Positions 36,310 to 46,869 of a stretch of DNA of 64,000 nucleotides are shown here, in pieces (within the stretch, counting starts at the first letter, position 1; each line of letters opens with the position of its first letter). The notes under the pieces were generated by a model. It was not told the origin of the DNA. It saw nothing but the letters and a program-made list of their open reading frames with translations, and did not search any database. Made by a program: the position numbers and the translations under genes. This DNA comes from Clostridium sartagoforme (lineage in GTDB: Bacteria; Bacillota; Clostridia; Clostridiales; Clostridiaceae), in the NCBI RefSeq assembly GCF_004794105.1, contig NZ_SRYR01000001.1, positions 1,302,001 through 1,366,000 of the forward strand, read 5' to 3'.

Positions 36310-37467
36310 CTAAATGTGGTTTATAACCATATCTCCATTATTTTTAATTAATTCATTATCAAAGTATTGATAATAGTAACATTTTAATTTACCATTATAT
36401 AATTTTCTATTTTTACTTGATTTAATATTGAAAGGACTTTCAAAATTTTCATAAGAAGTTAAGATATTAAAATCCCAGTTATTTAATTTTTTCTTATAAC
36501 CACCAAATATCTTATATAATTCTTCTACTTCTCTCTTTTCTCCAAGTCTTTCACCATAAGGAGGGTTTGAAATTATAAAGCCATATTTTTCTGCACTAGA
36601 GAATTCTTTAAAATCTCTTCTATGGAATTCAATATACTTTGATACACCTGCTTTTTCTGCATTGCTTCTAGCTACTTTAAGAATTCTTCCATCAATATCA
36701 TATCCTAATAGCTTTATATCTTTATGCTTTATTGCTCTTTCAGCACCTTCTCTTACTTGTTCAAATACATCTGCCTCCATAGTAGGCCAAGTTTCACAAG
36801 TAAAGGATCTACACATTCCTGGAGCAATATTTTGCATTATCATAGCAGCTTCAATTAATATAGTTCCTGAACCACAAAATGGGTCTACTAAAGCAAAGTC
36901 TTCCTTCCATCTAGATATTAATACCATAGCAGCTGCTAATGTTTCCTTTAGTGGTGCCGCTCCAGCTTCTTCTCTATATCCTCTTTTGTGTAAACCAGGT
37001 CCTGATGTATCTATTGTTAATGTTACAACATCTTTAAGAATTGCAACTTCTATCTTATATAAAGGTCCATCTTCTGAAAAATGTGATACTCCATAAGCTT
37101 CACTCATACTATCTACTATGGCCTTTTTCACTATAGATTGACAATCAGGCACACTATGTAAAGTTGATTTTACTGACTTACCATTAACATGCATTATTCC
37201 ATCTACAGGTATAAGCTCATTCCATTTTACTTTTTTAGTTCCTTGGAATAATTCTTCAAAGCTTCTTGCTTCAAATTCTGCCATCTTTATTAAAACTCTA
37301 TCTGCTGTTCTTAAATGAATATTTGCAATTGCTATATCCATTTCATCACCAGTAAAATAAACCTTACCATTTTCAGTTCTTAAATCCTCATAACCTAATG
37401 CCTTTAATTCTTTTGCAGTTATCCCTTCAAGTCCAAAGGTAGTGGTTGCAATTAAATCATATTCCAT
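36310..37467 (-). CDS. THUMP-domain 23S rRNA methyltransferase (RlmL/YpsC type)
   Basis: 385 residues: N-terminal ferredoxin-like/THUMP RNA-binding part (1-155) and a SAM-dependent methyltransferase with DPFCGSGT (195-202) and NPPYGERLG (301-309), the catalytic NPPY of N2-guanine methylases. Homologues methylate 23S rRNA (RlmL/RlmK) in E. coli; the Firmicute YpsC group lacks the second RlmK domain, as here. Confidence 0.92.
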   Translation of the reverse strand: MEYDLIATTTFGLEGITAKELKALGYEDLRTENGKVYFTGDEMDIAIANIHLRTADRVLIKMAEFEARSFEELFQGTKKVKWNELIPVDGIMHVNGKSVKSTLHSVPDCQSIVKKAIVDSMSEAYGVSHFSEDGPLYKIEVAILKDVVTLTIDTSGPGLHKRGYREEAGAAPLKETLAAAMVLISRWKEDFALVDPFCGSGTILIEAAMIMQNIAPGMCRSFTCETWPTMEADVFEQVREGAERAIKHKDIKLLGYDIDGRILKVARSNAEKAGVSKYIEFHRRDFKEFSSAEKYGFIISNPPYGERLGEKREVEELYKIFGGYKKKLNNWDFNILTSYENFESPFNIKSSKNRKLYNGKLKCYYYQYFDNELIKNNGDMVINHI

Positions 37468-37482
37468 ATTTGTCTCCTTACA

Positions 37483-38016
<534 letters not shown>

Positions 38017-38027
38017 TTATTACACCT

Positions 38028-38939
38028 CTACTTCCTTAATGATTCTAATATCTTTTTAAAATAATCAGGTAACTCTGAATCAAACTCTATATATTCCTTA
38101 GTTCTTGGATGAATAAATCCTAGAGATTTAGCATGTAAAACCTGACCACTTAGTTTAAACTTCTGTTTCTTAAGTCCATATAAAGGATCACCAACTAGTG
38201 GATGCCCAATTGACGCCATATGTACTCTAATTTGATGGGTTCTTCCAGTTTCTAGATTACATTTCACTAAAGAAGTTCCATTATTATATGTTTCTAATAC
38301 CTTATAATGAGTAACTGCTCTTTTTCCATCTTCAACTATAGCCATCTTAAGTCTATCTTTTTTATTTCGTCCTAATGGTTTATCAACCATTCCCTCATCT
38401 TTAGAGAATTTTCCTTCCACTAAAGCATAGTACTCTCTTTTTATACTATGTTCTTTAAATTGTTCAGATAAAAAGTTATGTGCGTCATCATTTTTAGCAA
38501 TTACTAGTACTCCTGAAGTATCTTTATCAATTCTATGTACTATTCCTGGTCTAATTACTCCATTTATTCCTGATAAATCTTTGCAATGATATAATAACCC
38601 ATTAACTAAAGTGCCTGAATAATTGCCTGGCGCTGGATGAACAACCATTCCTTGAGGCTTATTTACTACTACTAAATCTTCATCCTCATATACTATATTT
38701 AATTCTATTTCCTCAGGAGTTACATTTAATTCAATTGGTTCTTTCATTAAAACAGTTACATTATCATTGTTTCTCAGCTTATAATTACTTTTTACATTTT
38801 TACTATTGACAAAAACATTGTTTTCATCTATTAAACCTTGAATAAATGATCTAGATTTACCTTCAATCTGATTTGATAAATATTTATCTATTCTTTCTCC
38901 AACATTTTCTTCCGTTATTATAAAATTTATATTTTCCAT
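38028..38939 (-). CDS. RluA-family pseudouridine synthase (RluD-like)
   Basis: 303 residues: N-terminal S4 domain (about 14-70) and a catalytic domain with HRIDKDTSG, where D138 is the nucleophile, then GRTHQIRVHMASIGHPLVGDPLYG-type C-terminal motif. Modifies uridines in 23S rRNA; RluD-like by domain layout, but the exact site is not determined. ATG 38939. Confidence 0.93.
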   Translation of the reverse strand: MENINFIITEENVGERIDKYLSNQIEGKSRSFIQGLIDENNVFVNSKNVKSNYKLRNNDNVTVLMKEPIELNVTPEEIELNIVYEDEDLVVVNKPQGMVVHPAPGNYSGTLVNGLLYHCKDLSGINGVIRPGIVHRIDKDTSGVLVIAKNDDAHNFLSEQFKEHSIKREYYALVEGKFSKDEGMVDKPLGRNKKDRLKMAIVEDGKRAVTHYKVLETYNNGTSLVKCNLETGRTHQIRVHMASIGHPLVGDPLYGLKKQKFKLSGQVLHAKSLGFIHPRTKEYIEFDSELPDYFKKILESLRK

Positions 38940-39260
38940 ATATTAACTCCACTTATCTATCTTTCAATTAATTGTTTACATTAATAGGATTTTATAAAAT
39001 TAAAATCTATAAAATTCTTTCTGTAAATATAAAAATTGAAAGCTTCCTTGATTTGTTTTTATACAAATTACTAAGATTAATCTTTCTTAAAGATTATTGT
39101 ACTTAAATATTTTAAAAATACTATTTAAATTAAAGATTCCACATTTAAATACGTATAATTTATTGTAACCTTTATGTAATTATATGCACATTATAATATA
39201 TTGCAACTTTACACTCAATAGATAGAATAGATATTTTTATAATATATAAATTTAATGAAA
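38940..39260. other. AT-rich region upstream of the RluA-family gene
   Basis: A short AATCTTT / AAAGATT hairpin is near 39080-39096. No ORF with a ribosome site, known RNA or clear promoter is recognised. Confidence 0.3.
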
Positions 39261-39285
39261 AGAAAAAACTCCCTAGGGAGCTTTA
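39252..39285 (-). terminator. divIVA terminator, partial copy of the dispersed element
   Basis: CTCC-CTAG-GGAG (39269-39280) is followed on the minus strand by TTTTTTCTTTTC. The flanking TTAATGAAA...AAAAACTCC resembles the left arm of the dispersed AT-rich element. Confidence 0.65.
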
Positions 39286-39306
39286 AAAATCAAATTAAAT
39301 AATATC

Positions 39307-39906
39307 TTATTCTTCAGAATTTGCAAAGAAACTCTTTATTTCATCAATATCATCGTTATAACTATCTTCTATTTCCTCAATATTTTTACTTGATAAATTT
39401 ATACCTTTTGCTTCTATCATTTTGTCTAATGGCTCAGAAATATTGTAATTCTTAGTTAAATCTTTTTCAAGTTCATCAAAAGTTTCTGTTTGAGCATTCA
39501 TAAAGTTTCTAAACTTAGCTCTAAACTTAATAAACTCTTGCTTAACCTTCTCATATTCATCATTAATTAATATAACATCATTATGAGCCTTATCTAATAC
39601 CTTCTGAGCTGATTCATTCGCCTTAGAAAGAATCATTTCAGCTTCTTTTTGTGAAGTTTCTCTAGCTTGTTCTGCTGCATTTTGTGCAAGTAGCAATGTA
39701 TTTTGAATAGTATTTTCTATTTTAACATAATGCTCAAGCTTTTCATTGACTCTAGATAAATTTTCCTTTAATCTTGAATTTTCCTTATATAGCTCTTCAT
39801 AGTTATCTATAATTTCATTTATAAATTCATCTACTTCTTCACTATCATAGCCCCTAAATCCTTTTTTAAACTCTTTGTTACTTATATCCATTGGAGTAAG
39901 CTTCAT
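39307..39906 (-). CDS. divIVA: Cell division protein DivIVA
   Basis: 199 residues with the membrane-binding N-terminal domain MKLTPMDISNKEFKKGFRGY, DSEEVDEFI, and long coiled coils (about 30-65 and 70-150). Marks curved membrane at poles and septa. It follows ylmH, sepF and yggS, the conserved ylm-divIVA order. Confidence 0.95.
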   Translation of the reverse strand: MKLTPMDISNKEFKKGFRGYDSEEVDEFINEIIDNYEELYKENSRLKENLSRVNEKLEHYVKIENTIQNTLLLAQNAAEQARETSQKEAEMILSKANESAQKVLDKAHNDVILINDEYEKVKQEFIKFRAKFRNFMNAQTETFDELEKDLTKNYNISEPLDKMIEAKGINLSSKNIEEIEDSYNDDIDEIKSFFANSEE

Positions 39907-39923
39907 AATATCACCTCTAAATT

Positions 39924-40694
39924 TTAAATATATTTTTTAATTCTCACCTTTTGCTTCCCACTTCTAGTTTCACCTATAATATCTCCTACTAAAAACTTAC
40001 CACTACCTCTAACTGTAATCCTTGTGCCTTTAATTATTTCTTGGCTTTTGTCTTTTGCTTTAACATAATCTATTAAAACTTTACCTGAATCAATTATTTC
40101 AATAGCCTTTGATCTAGAGAAATTACAAAGTTTTGCTACTATACTATCAATTCTTAAAGAAGCAACATTTATTACAAACTCTTCAAAATCTACTTCAGGC
40201 ATATCTTCCATATCAGTTAATAAAGTAACTTCAACTGGAGATTTTCCAATATAAGATAAATTACTTAAAATATAATTGCTTATTTCATTAATTACTGGTA
40301 AATAAGCAGCATTTTCCTTCACTACTATATCACCAATTTTATTTCTTTCTATTCCTAATGACAAAATGCCACCAAGAAAGTCTTTATGCTTCAATTTTGA
40401 AAAGTTAGATTTATTCATAATTTTAATTATGTCAATAGGAAACTCTATTTTATAATTATTATTAAATGAAATCACTCTTCTTTCAGCTTCTGGAAAAAGT
40501 CCATTACTTTCTACTAAAAAACTATTACTATTTAAATTTTTTTCAAAATAACTCCATATATTTGGTGGATAAAAAGCATTACTAAAAACAGGAATATCTT
40601 TTTCATAAGCTAATTTATATTTTTCATAAATCTTAGTTGCATCTATAATGTCTTCATCCGTAAAAATATTAAGGAGTTTTTCCTTAGATAACAT
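39924..40694 (-). CDS. ylmH: S4-domain RNA-binding protein YlmH (RqcP)
   Basis: 256 residues with an N-terminal YlmH domain (RRVISFNNNYKIEFPIDII, FLGGILSLGIERNKIGDI) and a C-terminal S4 domain (about 180-245; IVAKLCNFSRSKAIEIIDSGKVLID). In Bacillus this protein, RqcP, stabilises P-site tRNA during RqcH-driven tailing; rqcH is encoded 4 kb away. Between sepF and divIVA. Confidence 0.92.
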   Translation of the reverse strand: MLSKEKLLNIFTDEDIIDATKIYEKYKLAYEKDIPVFSNAFYPPNIWSYFEKNLNSNSFLVESNGLFPEAERRVISFNNNYKIEFPIDIIKIMNKSNFSKLKHKDFLGGILSLGIERNKIGDIVVKENAAYLPVINEISNYILSNLSYIGKSPVEVTLLTDMEDMPEVDFEEFVINVASLRIDSIVAKLCNFSRSKAIEIIDSGKVLIDYVKAKDKSQEIIKGTRITVRGSGKFLVGDIIGETRSGKQKVRIKKYI

Positions 40695-40720
40695 TAAAAC
40701 AACTCCTTAAACTTATATTT

Positions 40721-41173
40721 TTATTTATTAAAATTAAATAATGCTCTAGAACTTAATTCATTTTTTAACTCATTTGTTACTTCTACATTTGAAGGTGAAA
40801 GTAAGTAAACTCTTTGTTCTATTTCTTGAAGTGTTGCTCCTAATACAAAGCAAGAACCACTAATAAAATCAACTAATCTTTGAGCTACCTTAGTTTCTAA
40901 TGTAGTTGCATTAACCAAAACTATTTTTCTTGCCTTAATAGCATCTGCTATATCTCTAGCATCATCATAGTTCATTGGTTTTGTAACCATAACTTTTGCT
41001 GTTGATGAAGTATGTATATTTACTACCTTATTAGCTTTTTGTCTATTTCCAATAGTAACTATATCCTCTACTACTTCCTCTTCTTCCATTTCTTCATCAT
41101 TTATATCATCGTATTCATCTTCATATTCTCCAAGTCCAATTATTTCTTTTAATTTTCCAAACATATTACTCAT
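40721..41173 (-). CDS. sepF: Cell division protein SepF
   Basis: 150 residues: amphipathic membrane-binding N-terminus (MSNMFGKLKEIIGL), an acidic Glu/Asp linker (16-36), and the DUF552 ring-forming core (VTKPMNYDDARDIADAI through FVLGATLQEIEQRVYLLSP). SepF tethers FtsZ to the membrane and replaces or assists FtsA. ATG 41173 overlaps yggS by 8 nt. Confidence 0.95.
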   Translation of the reverse strand: MSNMFGKLKEIIGLGEYEDEYDDINDEEMEEEEVVEDIVTIGNRQKANKVVNIHTSSTAKVMVTKPMNYDDARDIADAIKARKIVLVNATTLETKVAQRLVDFISGSCFVLGATLQEIEQRVYLLSPSNVEVTNELKNELSSRALFNFNK

Positions 41174-41843
41174 TTAAATCTCCTCCTAAATATTTTCTTT
41201 TACCAAATATCCCTTCCCCTACTCTAATTAAATTAGATCCTTCCTCAATAGCAATTTTATAATCATGAGTCATTCCCATAGATAATATTTCCATAGATAT
41301 ATTTTTATAATTTTCTTTGCTTACTTTATCAAAAATAGCTTTCATCTTATTAAAATAATATCTATTTTCTTCATCATTACCCTTTGGGATAACTGTCATT
41401 AACCCTTTTACCTTACAATATTCGCATTTTTCTACTTCTTCTATCATTGTAGGAAGTTCTTCTTCGAATATGCCCCCCTTACTTTCTTCTTTTCCTATGT
41501 TAATTTGAATTAAGAGATTTGCATAAATCTTATCTTTTGAAAATTCCTTTTCAATTTTTCGAAGTAATTTTATGCTAGATAAAGAATGTATTAAATGTAC
41601 TTTACCAACTAAATATTTAACTTTATTAGTTTGTAAATTCCCTATAAAATGCCATCTAATATCTTTCGGAAGAATTTCTTCTTTATATATTAGCTCTTGA
41701 ACCTTATTTTCTCCAAAATCTCTTTGATTTTTTTTGTAAGCTAGCTCAAGATCTTCAATTGGCTTAGTCTTTGATACGGCTACTAAAGTCACATTGTTTG
41801 GTATATTTTCTATTATTTCTGCTATATTTTCCCCTATATTCAA
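41166..41843 (-). CDS. PLP homeostasis protein, YggS/YlmE family
   Basis: 225-residue alanine-racemase-like barrel without the C-terminal domain. PLP lysine in VAVSKTKP (residue ~25), plus DFGENKVQEL, RWHFIGNLQTNKVKYLV and MGMTHDYKIAIEEGSN. Such proteins buffer pyridoxal phosphate. The start is TTG 41843 behind AGGAGGTAG. First gene of the yggS-sepF-ylmH-divIVA run. Confidence 0.94.
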   Translation of the reverse strand: MNIGENIAEIIENIPNNVTLVAVSKTKPIEDLELAYKKNQRDFGENKVQELIYKEEILPKDIRWHFIGNLQTNKVKYLVGKVHLIHSLSSIKLLRKIEKEFSKDKIYANLLIQINIGKEESKGGIFEEELPTMIEEVEKCEYCKVKGLMTVIPKGNDEENRYYFNKMKAIFDKVSKENYKNISMEILSMGMTHDYKIAIEEGSNLIRVGEGIFGKRKYLGGDLNE

Positions 41844-41943
41844 GACACTACCTCCTAATAAAGTATTTAGTTAGCAATTTACATAATGTACTTATTCTAC
41901 ACGAAGTCTTAAAATCCTTCATTTTTTATTTTTTTATTTTAAG

Positions 41944-42681
41944 TTATTTAACTTCATATCTCTCCATGTAATTAGCTTCCACGAATTGCTTAGTTGAAGG
42001 AATTATTAATTCTTCTTTTTCCTCTATTTCAACTTTAATTCCTCTTATTAATAAATTTTGAATAAAACTATTATCTGATAATAAATACGCCTTCATTTCT
42101 TCTGGATTACCTATTGCATATATATGAAAGGGAGCACCAGCAGTAGAATCATCATCAAACACTATAGAAGCCCAATTACACTTTATCGCTGTTTTTGGTA
42201 AAACTCTATGCTCATTTATTGATATTGCTTGAGCCCCAGCATGTCTAATTTCATTAATAGTTCTTGCTAAATCATCTTCATGGAATAATTTCATATTTAT
42301 TTGAAAGTTGGTATCTAGAAGTTTATCTATATCAGCATCTTGAATTTTAATAATTAATCCCGGTCCCTTAACATCAGATATACCACTTAATCCACCATAG
42401 TCAATAAGCTGACTTTTCATATTTTCAATTAATTTTTTCTTTTTTTCAGGATCAGTTCCTTTATACTCATTTATCTTGTGTTCATATTCAATATTTTGAT
42501 TTTGAATATCTTCAATTTCTTTATAAAGCTTATTTCTTGCTTCAACTGCCTTTTTATAATCAACAGCATTTAATGAAGCAATATTCTCACTAGTATTATT
42601 CATATCCATAGTATTAATAATTAAAAAACCAGTAAAAACAGATGCAATTAAAATGAAAAACTTTCCTTTTAACTTTTTCAT
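41944..42681 (-). CDS. DUF881 membrane-anchored protein
   Basis: 245 residues: signal-anchor (about 7-25), coiled coil (40-85), then a DUF881 domain (VKGPGLIIKIQDADID, INEIRHAGAQAISINEHRV). One of two DUF881 proteins flanking a small basic protein, a conserved trio near ftsQ in clostridia and in the Bacillus ylxW-ylxX region. Probably acts at the division septum; function unproven. Stop touches the gap before yggS, and its start directly abuts the previous gene. Confidence 0.9.
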   Translation of the reverse strand: MKKLKGKFFILIASVFTGFLIINTMDMNNTSENIASLNAVDYKKAVEARNKLYKEIEDIQNQNIEYEHKINEYKGTDPEKKKKLIENMKSQLIDYGGLSGISDVKGPGLIIKIQDADIDKLLDTNFQINMKLFHEDDLARTINEIRHAGAQAISINEHRVLPKTAIKCNWASIVFDDDSTAGAPFHIYAIGNPEEMKAYLLSDNSFIQNLLIRGIKVEIEEKEELIIPSTKQFVEANYMERYEVK

Positions 42682-43032
42682 TTATTCACCTCTTTTATAG
42701 TTCTTTAAATTCTCAATTATCAACCTTCTTATTACAGCAAAGTTATCAAATATTCTGCCTCCAAATACTATTACAGCTGCTATATATACAGGAATACCAA
42801 GTTTATCTCCTAAATATGCAAGACCTGCTGCTAATAATGCATTACCAAAGAATCCTGATATAAATATATCTGCTTTAAAATTCTTAGATAACGAAGCTCT
42901 TACAGCCCCAAAGACTGAGTCTAAACATGCTAGTATTGCAACAGACATATAGGGAGATAATGTAGCTGGTATATTTACTTCTAATATTAACCCTAATACA
43001 ATTCCAAGTAGTAGTCCTATAAATGCTATCAT
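42682..43032 (-). CDS. Small basic family membrane protein (Sbp)
   Basis: 116 residues with three hydrophobic segments (about 2-18, 29-45 and 60-90). VNIPATLSPYMSVAILACLDSVFGAVRA is the family signature region (positions about 19-46). Stop and start of its neighbour abut with no gap. Associated with division genes, role unknown. Confidence 0.9.
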   Translation of the reverse strand: MIAFIGLLLGIVLGLILEVNIPATLSPYMSVAILACLDSVFGAVRASLSKNFKADIFISGFFGNALLAAGLAYLGDKLGIPVYIAAVIVFGGRIFDNFAVIRRLIIENLKNYKRGE

Positions 43033-43044
43033 TTCCTCTCCCCC

Positions 43045-43761
43045 TTAATTTACTGGAATAACATACTCATTTTTTAATGTTTGAGTAGTTTTATTTATTA
43101 TAACTTCATCAACTAATTCTACTTTATGATCATAGTTCATAAGAGCACCATAATCTAACCCTCCTGGAAAGTTAACTGCAAAGTTAAAAGCTTGCTTATC
43201 TCCGATTGCTTTTATTACAACTTTTTCTGTATAGTCTATTTGTTTTGTACCAACCCATATCCAGCTTCCAGAGTTTTTAATTCCACTTTGAGGTGTAACT
43301 CTAACATCGTTAACCGATATAGCTTCTGCTTTTTGAAACCTTAAAAAGTTAACTATATGAACTATCTCATCTTCAGTAATAATCCTATTTGTTGTATCGT
43401 TATTAGATCCAAATATATTAGTTTTTGGTGTTAAAGTTATTATAACTCCTGGACCCTTTACATCTAATAATCCTAAATTCATTCTAGCATTATCTAATTG
43501 CTTCTTAATTTCAGCTTCAACTTCACCTTCCGCTGCTGCAGTTTCTTCTAATTTCTTTAATTCTTCTGATAGTGAATTATTAGCATTTACTAATTCTTCT
43601 TTTTCCCTTTTTAGAGATTCAACTTCTGCTGCAATATCTAAATTTTGACTAGATAAATTAGCCTTGTTCTTTTCATTTAATAATTTAAACTGATGTGCAA
43701 GCAAAAAGCCTAATAATGCACATACAACTGCTACAAATATTTGTGATGTAATTTTTTTCAT
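43045..43761 (-). CDS. DUF881 membrane-anchored protein
   Basis: 238 residues: membrane anchor (6-22), a coiled coil (about 40-88, AAEVESLKREKEELVNANN) and a DUF881 domain containing DVKGPGVIITL and FLRFQKAEAISVNDVRV. Parallel in design to the second DUF881 protein downstream of the small basic protein. ATG 43761 follows GGGGAGGAAG, 14 nt from ftsQ. Confidence 0.9.
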   Translation of the reverse strand: MKKITSQIFVAVVCALLGFLLAHQFKLLNEKNKANLSSQNLDIAAEVESLKREKEELVNANNSLSEELKKLEETAAAEGEVEAEIKKQLDNARMNLGLLDVKGPGVIITLTPKTNIFGSNNDTTNRIITEDEIVHIVNFLRFQKAEAISVNDVRVTPQSGIKNSGSWIWVGTKQIDYTEKVVIKAIGDKQAFNFAVNFPGGLDYGALMNYDHKVELVDEVIINKTTQTLKNEYVIPVN

Positions 43762-43775
43762 TCAGCTTCCTCCCC

Positions 43776-44528
43776 TCACTCACTAACTTTCATTACCGGT
43801 GGTACTCCATCCACGCTCATATCTATGTATCCCTTAGCTATTGTTCCTTGATTAATTAAGTTTAATGCTAAGTTTATTTTATCTAAAAGATTTTCCCTGT
43901 CTCCGACTCTTATTTCAACATTACCTATGTAACATATAATGTTGTTAGTATTATTTAAATTAATTTCAGAAAAATTCTGCCCCTCAGGCATATTTTCAAT
44001 AAGGGTATAAAATTCATCCAAAGCCTTAGGTAGTTCCATATTGTCGGATATAGATTCACCTAACTTTTTATTAGCTACATCAACACCTGAAATTTTTGTT
44101 AATGTTCTATCAGATATATCAATTACCTCTTCAACTATTATCCCTTCATTATTAATTATTTTAAAGTTTCCATTGTTTTCGATATAATAAGCAACTTTAT
44201 TTTCAATAATATTTATATTTATCTTATTAAGACCTTTTTTACTTATTTTAACTTCCTTAATATAAGGATTTTCCTTTAATTTATTTACAATTTCATTGTA
44301 ATCTAAGGTAAAAATATTGCCCCCTATATTATACTTTAGTTTTTCTTGTAAACTTTCATTACTAATTGTTACTAATCCATTAATTTTTATTTCTTTTAAG
44401 TTAAAAAAAGGCGCTTTATATATAAATATGATAATTCCAATTATGAAAACAAATAAACCTAAAATAATTCTTTTTATTAACTTCTTCTTTTTTTTCTTCC
44501 TAACAAATTGATTTACCTTTTTATTCAT
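43776..44528 (-). CDS. ftsQ: Cell division protein FtsQ/DivIB
   Basis: 250 residues: highly basic N-terminus (RKKKKKK, 10-16), membrane helix (about 20-38), POTRA domain (42-112; FFNLKEIKINGLVTISNE) and a beta domain with KGYIDMSVDGVPPV at the end. Bridges FtsL/DivIC at the septum. ATG 44528 is preferred (AGTAGG 6 nt upstream) over an in-frame TTG two codons earlier. Confidence 0.92.
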   Translation of the reverse strand: MNKKVNQFVRKKKKKKLIKRIILGLFVFIIGIIIFIYKAPFFNLKEIKINGLVTISNESLQEKLKYNIGGNIFTLDYNEIVNKLKENPYIKEVKISKKGLNKININIIENKVAYYIENNGNFKIINNEGIIVEEVIDISDRTLTKISGVDVANKKLGESISDNMELPKALDEFYTLIENMPEGQNFSEINLNNTNNIICYIGNVEIRVGDRENLLDKINLALNLINQGTIAKGYIDMSVDGVPPVMKVSE

Positions 44529-44710
44529 AGCCAACCTACTTTTACATAATTTCTATCTAGTATAATAATATCACTTTTTGGGTATTTTTTCATTACTATT
44601 TTTACTAAATTTAAATTTTTTATAATAATTTAATAAATCTTCCTATAAATCTATAATATTTAACTTACTTACCTAAAATTTTTATATGCCATCATAAAGC
44701 TTTTTTTCAG

Positions 44711-44750
44711 CAAAATAAAAGAGTGAAATTTAAAGTAACCTCACTCTTTT
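44711..44750 (-). terminator. Terminator of the mraZ-ftsW operon
   Basis: AAAAGAGTGA (44717-44726) pairs with TCACTCTTTT (44741-44750). The minus-strand tail is TATTTTG. It separates ftsW from ftsQ, which must have its own promoter in 44529-44710. Confidence 0.75.
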
Positions 44751-44754
44751 ATAC

Positions 44755-45873
44755 CTATATTTCTTTTCCTTGTGTCTGCCTCGATATGTTTAAAAGTATT
44801 CCCATAGCAAGCATATTAATAACTAAGGATGTACCTCCATAACTTATAAATGGCATTGGTACCCCTGTTACTGGCATTGATCCAGTAACAACTGCTATAT
44901 TAATAATGGCTTGAACTGCTATTATTGAAGTTATTCCAATTGCTAAAAGAGTTCCGTAAGTATCTTTAGCCTTTAATGCAACTTTTATACCCCTCCAAAT
45001 AAAGAATACGAATATACTAACTATAATTAAACATCCTATTAATCCAAGCTCCTCACCTATAATTGAAAAAATAAAATCATTATGAGGTTCAGGCATATAT
45101 AGAGTCTTTTGCCTAGATTGACCTAGTCCAAGCCCCGTTACACCACCTGCTCCTAAGGCATAAAAAGATTGAATTAATTGATATCCATCTCCTGCTGGAT
45201 CTTGCCATGGATTTAAAAAGTTTAACATCCTTGCTCTTCTATAATCTTCACCAAATATAAAGAACATTACTGCTACTAAGAGTATAGGCGCAACTTTTCC
45301 AAAAAGATCTTGTATTCTTCCCCCTGCAACAAATAGCATAATAAAAGTAACTATCATTATAATGGCTGCAATACTTAAGTTTTTTTCTGCTAATATCATA
45401 GCTGCAAAAAAACCTGAAACACCTAAATATGGAACAACACCAGTCCAAAACTTTTTAACACCATCTCCTTTAATATCTAAACTCATTGCTAAAAACATTA
45501 CAACAACGTATTTAGTTAATTCAGATGGTTGAAAGGATAATGGTCCAAGTTGAATCCATCTTTTTGCACCGTTAACTGCCGGGAAAAAGAATACTGCGAT
45601 TAATAATGGTATAGTTACAATAAGTAAGTGTGGTGTAATTTTTCTAAGTTTATGATAATCAAATCTAGAAATTAGCCCCATTCCTATTATTCCAGTAACA
45701 GCCCAAATTAATTGCTTTTTTAAATATACCATGCTATCGCCTTCTTTAAACATAGCATAATAAGAACTAGCTGAGTAAATCATTATTACTCCAATAGCTA
45801 GTAAAAATATAACAGCATAGAATATACCATAGTCAAATTCATTAGCCTTAACCCTCGGCTTTGCTGTCCTCAT
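44755..45873 (-). CDS. ftsW: FtsW/SpoVE-family peptidoglycan polymerase
   Basis: 372-residue SEDS protein with ten predicted membrane segments. Conserved stretches are GAKRWIQLGPLSFQPSE, with the Asp-containing loop NDFIFSIIGEELG, and GVPMPFISYGGTS. SEDS proteins polymerise lipid II with a class B PBP, here probably SpoVD. Sporulation-specific SpoVE and vegetative FtsW cannot be told apart by sequence; the company of spoVD suggests SpoVE. ATG 45873 follows GGAGGAG. Confidence 0.92.
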   Translation of the reverse strand: MRTAKPRVKANEFDYGIFYAVIFLLAIGVIMIYSASSYYAMFKEGDSMVYLKKQLIWAVTGIIGMGLISRFDYHKLRKITPHLLIVTIPLLIAVFFFPAVNGAKRWIQLGPLSFQPSELTKYVVVMFLAMSLDIKGDGVKKFWTGVVPYLGVSGFFAAMILAEKNLSIAAIIMIVTFIMLFVAGGRIQDLFGKVAPILLVAVMFFIFGEDYRRARMLNFLNPWQDPAGDGYQLIQSFYALGAGGVTGLGLGQSRQKTLYMPEPHNDFIFSIIGEELGLIGCLIIVSIFVFFIWRGIKVALKAKDTYGTLLAIGITSIIAVQAIINIAVVTGSMPVTGVPMPFISYGGTSLVINMLAMGILLNISRQTQGKEI

Positions 45874-45894
45874 AAAAACTCCTCCAATCAACGA

Positions 45895-46869
45895 TTAAAG
45901 GGCTATAAATCCTATAAAGCATAATAAAACAGTAATTACAGAAAATACAGTTACTATTTTAGTTTCGCTCCATCCTTCTTGCTCAAAATGATGATGAATT
46001 GGTGCCATCTTAAATAATCTCTTACCTCTTAACTTATAAGATGAAACTTGTAATATAACAGATATAGTTTCAAATACATAAATTCCACCAACTATAACTA
46101 AAATAAGTGGTAATTCTAATATTAATGCAATAGTAGCAATTGCTCCCCCTATTGCTAATGATCCAGTATCACCCATAAATACTTTAGCTGGATATGCATT
46201 GAATTTAAGGAATCCAAGAAGCCCTCCGGCTAAAATAAAGGAAAATACTGATAAGGACTCATGTCCCATTGTAAATGAAACTACACCAAAGAAAGTTAAT
46301 ACTAAAATACTAACAGTAGATGCTAATCCATCAAGTCCATCTGTTAAGTTTACTGCATTAGTCGCACCAGCATAATAAACTATAACAAAAGGTATATAAA
46401 GTATTCCAAGTGGAATTTTAGTTCCTATAAAAGGTATCATTAAAGCCGTGCCTAAATTTACACTTCCATAAACTGCAATCGCAGTAGAAAAAATAATTAA
46501 TAATAGCATCTTTTGCCAAGCTTTTAAACCTTCATTTTGTTTTTTGACAATTTTTAAGAAATCATCTAAAAATCCAATAAATCCAAAAGCAAGTAATGAA
46601 TAAAGCGCAATCATCGCTTCATCTGTTGGATTATATCTCATTACCACCATTACTATTAATGTTGATATAATAAATATCAATCCACCAATAGTTGGCGTTC
46701 CAGCCTTTTTAAGATGGCTTTGAGGCCCTTCTTTTCTAATATTTTGCCCAAATTTAAGTCTTTGTAGCATTGGAATTATAATCGGTCCTAATATAATTGA
46801 AATTATAAAGGATACAACAAGTCCAATTGCTATTTTTGATGTTAATATATCTACTAATTTATCCCCCAT
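45895..46869 (-). CDS. mraY: Phospho-N-acetylmuramoyl-pentapeptide transferase
   Basis: Makes lipid I from UDP-MurNAc-pentapeptide and undecaprenyl phosphate. 324 residues, ten membrane segments; signatures [21 protein letters not shown] and the C-terminal MAPIHHHFE. The ATG at 46869 is the only usable start after an in-frame TAG, but its Shine-Dalgarno is 25 nt away with a hairpin between (see the regulatory entry). Confidence 0.96.
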   Translation of the reverse strand: MGDKLVDILTSKIAIGLVVSFIISIILGPIIIPMLQRLKFGQNIRKEGPQSHLKKAGTPTIGGLIFIISTLIVMVVMRYNPTDEAMIALYSLLAFGFIGFLDDFLKIVKKQNEGLKAWQKMLLLIIFSTAIAVYGSVNLGTALMIPFIGTKIPLGILYIPFVIVYYAGATNAVNLTDGLDGLASTVSILVLTFFGVVSFTMGHESLSVFSFILAGGLLGFLKFNAYPAKVFMGDTGSLAIGGAIATIALILELPLILVIVGGIYVFETISVILQVSSYKLRGKRLFKMAPIHHHFEQEGWSETKIVTVFSVITVLLCFIGFIAL

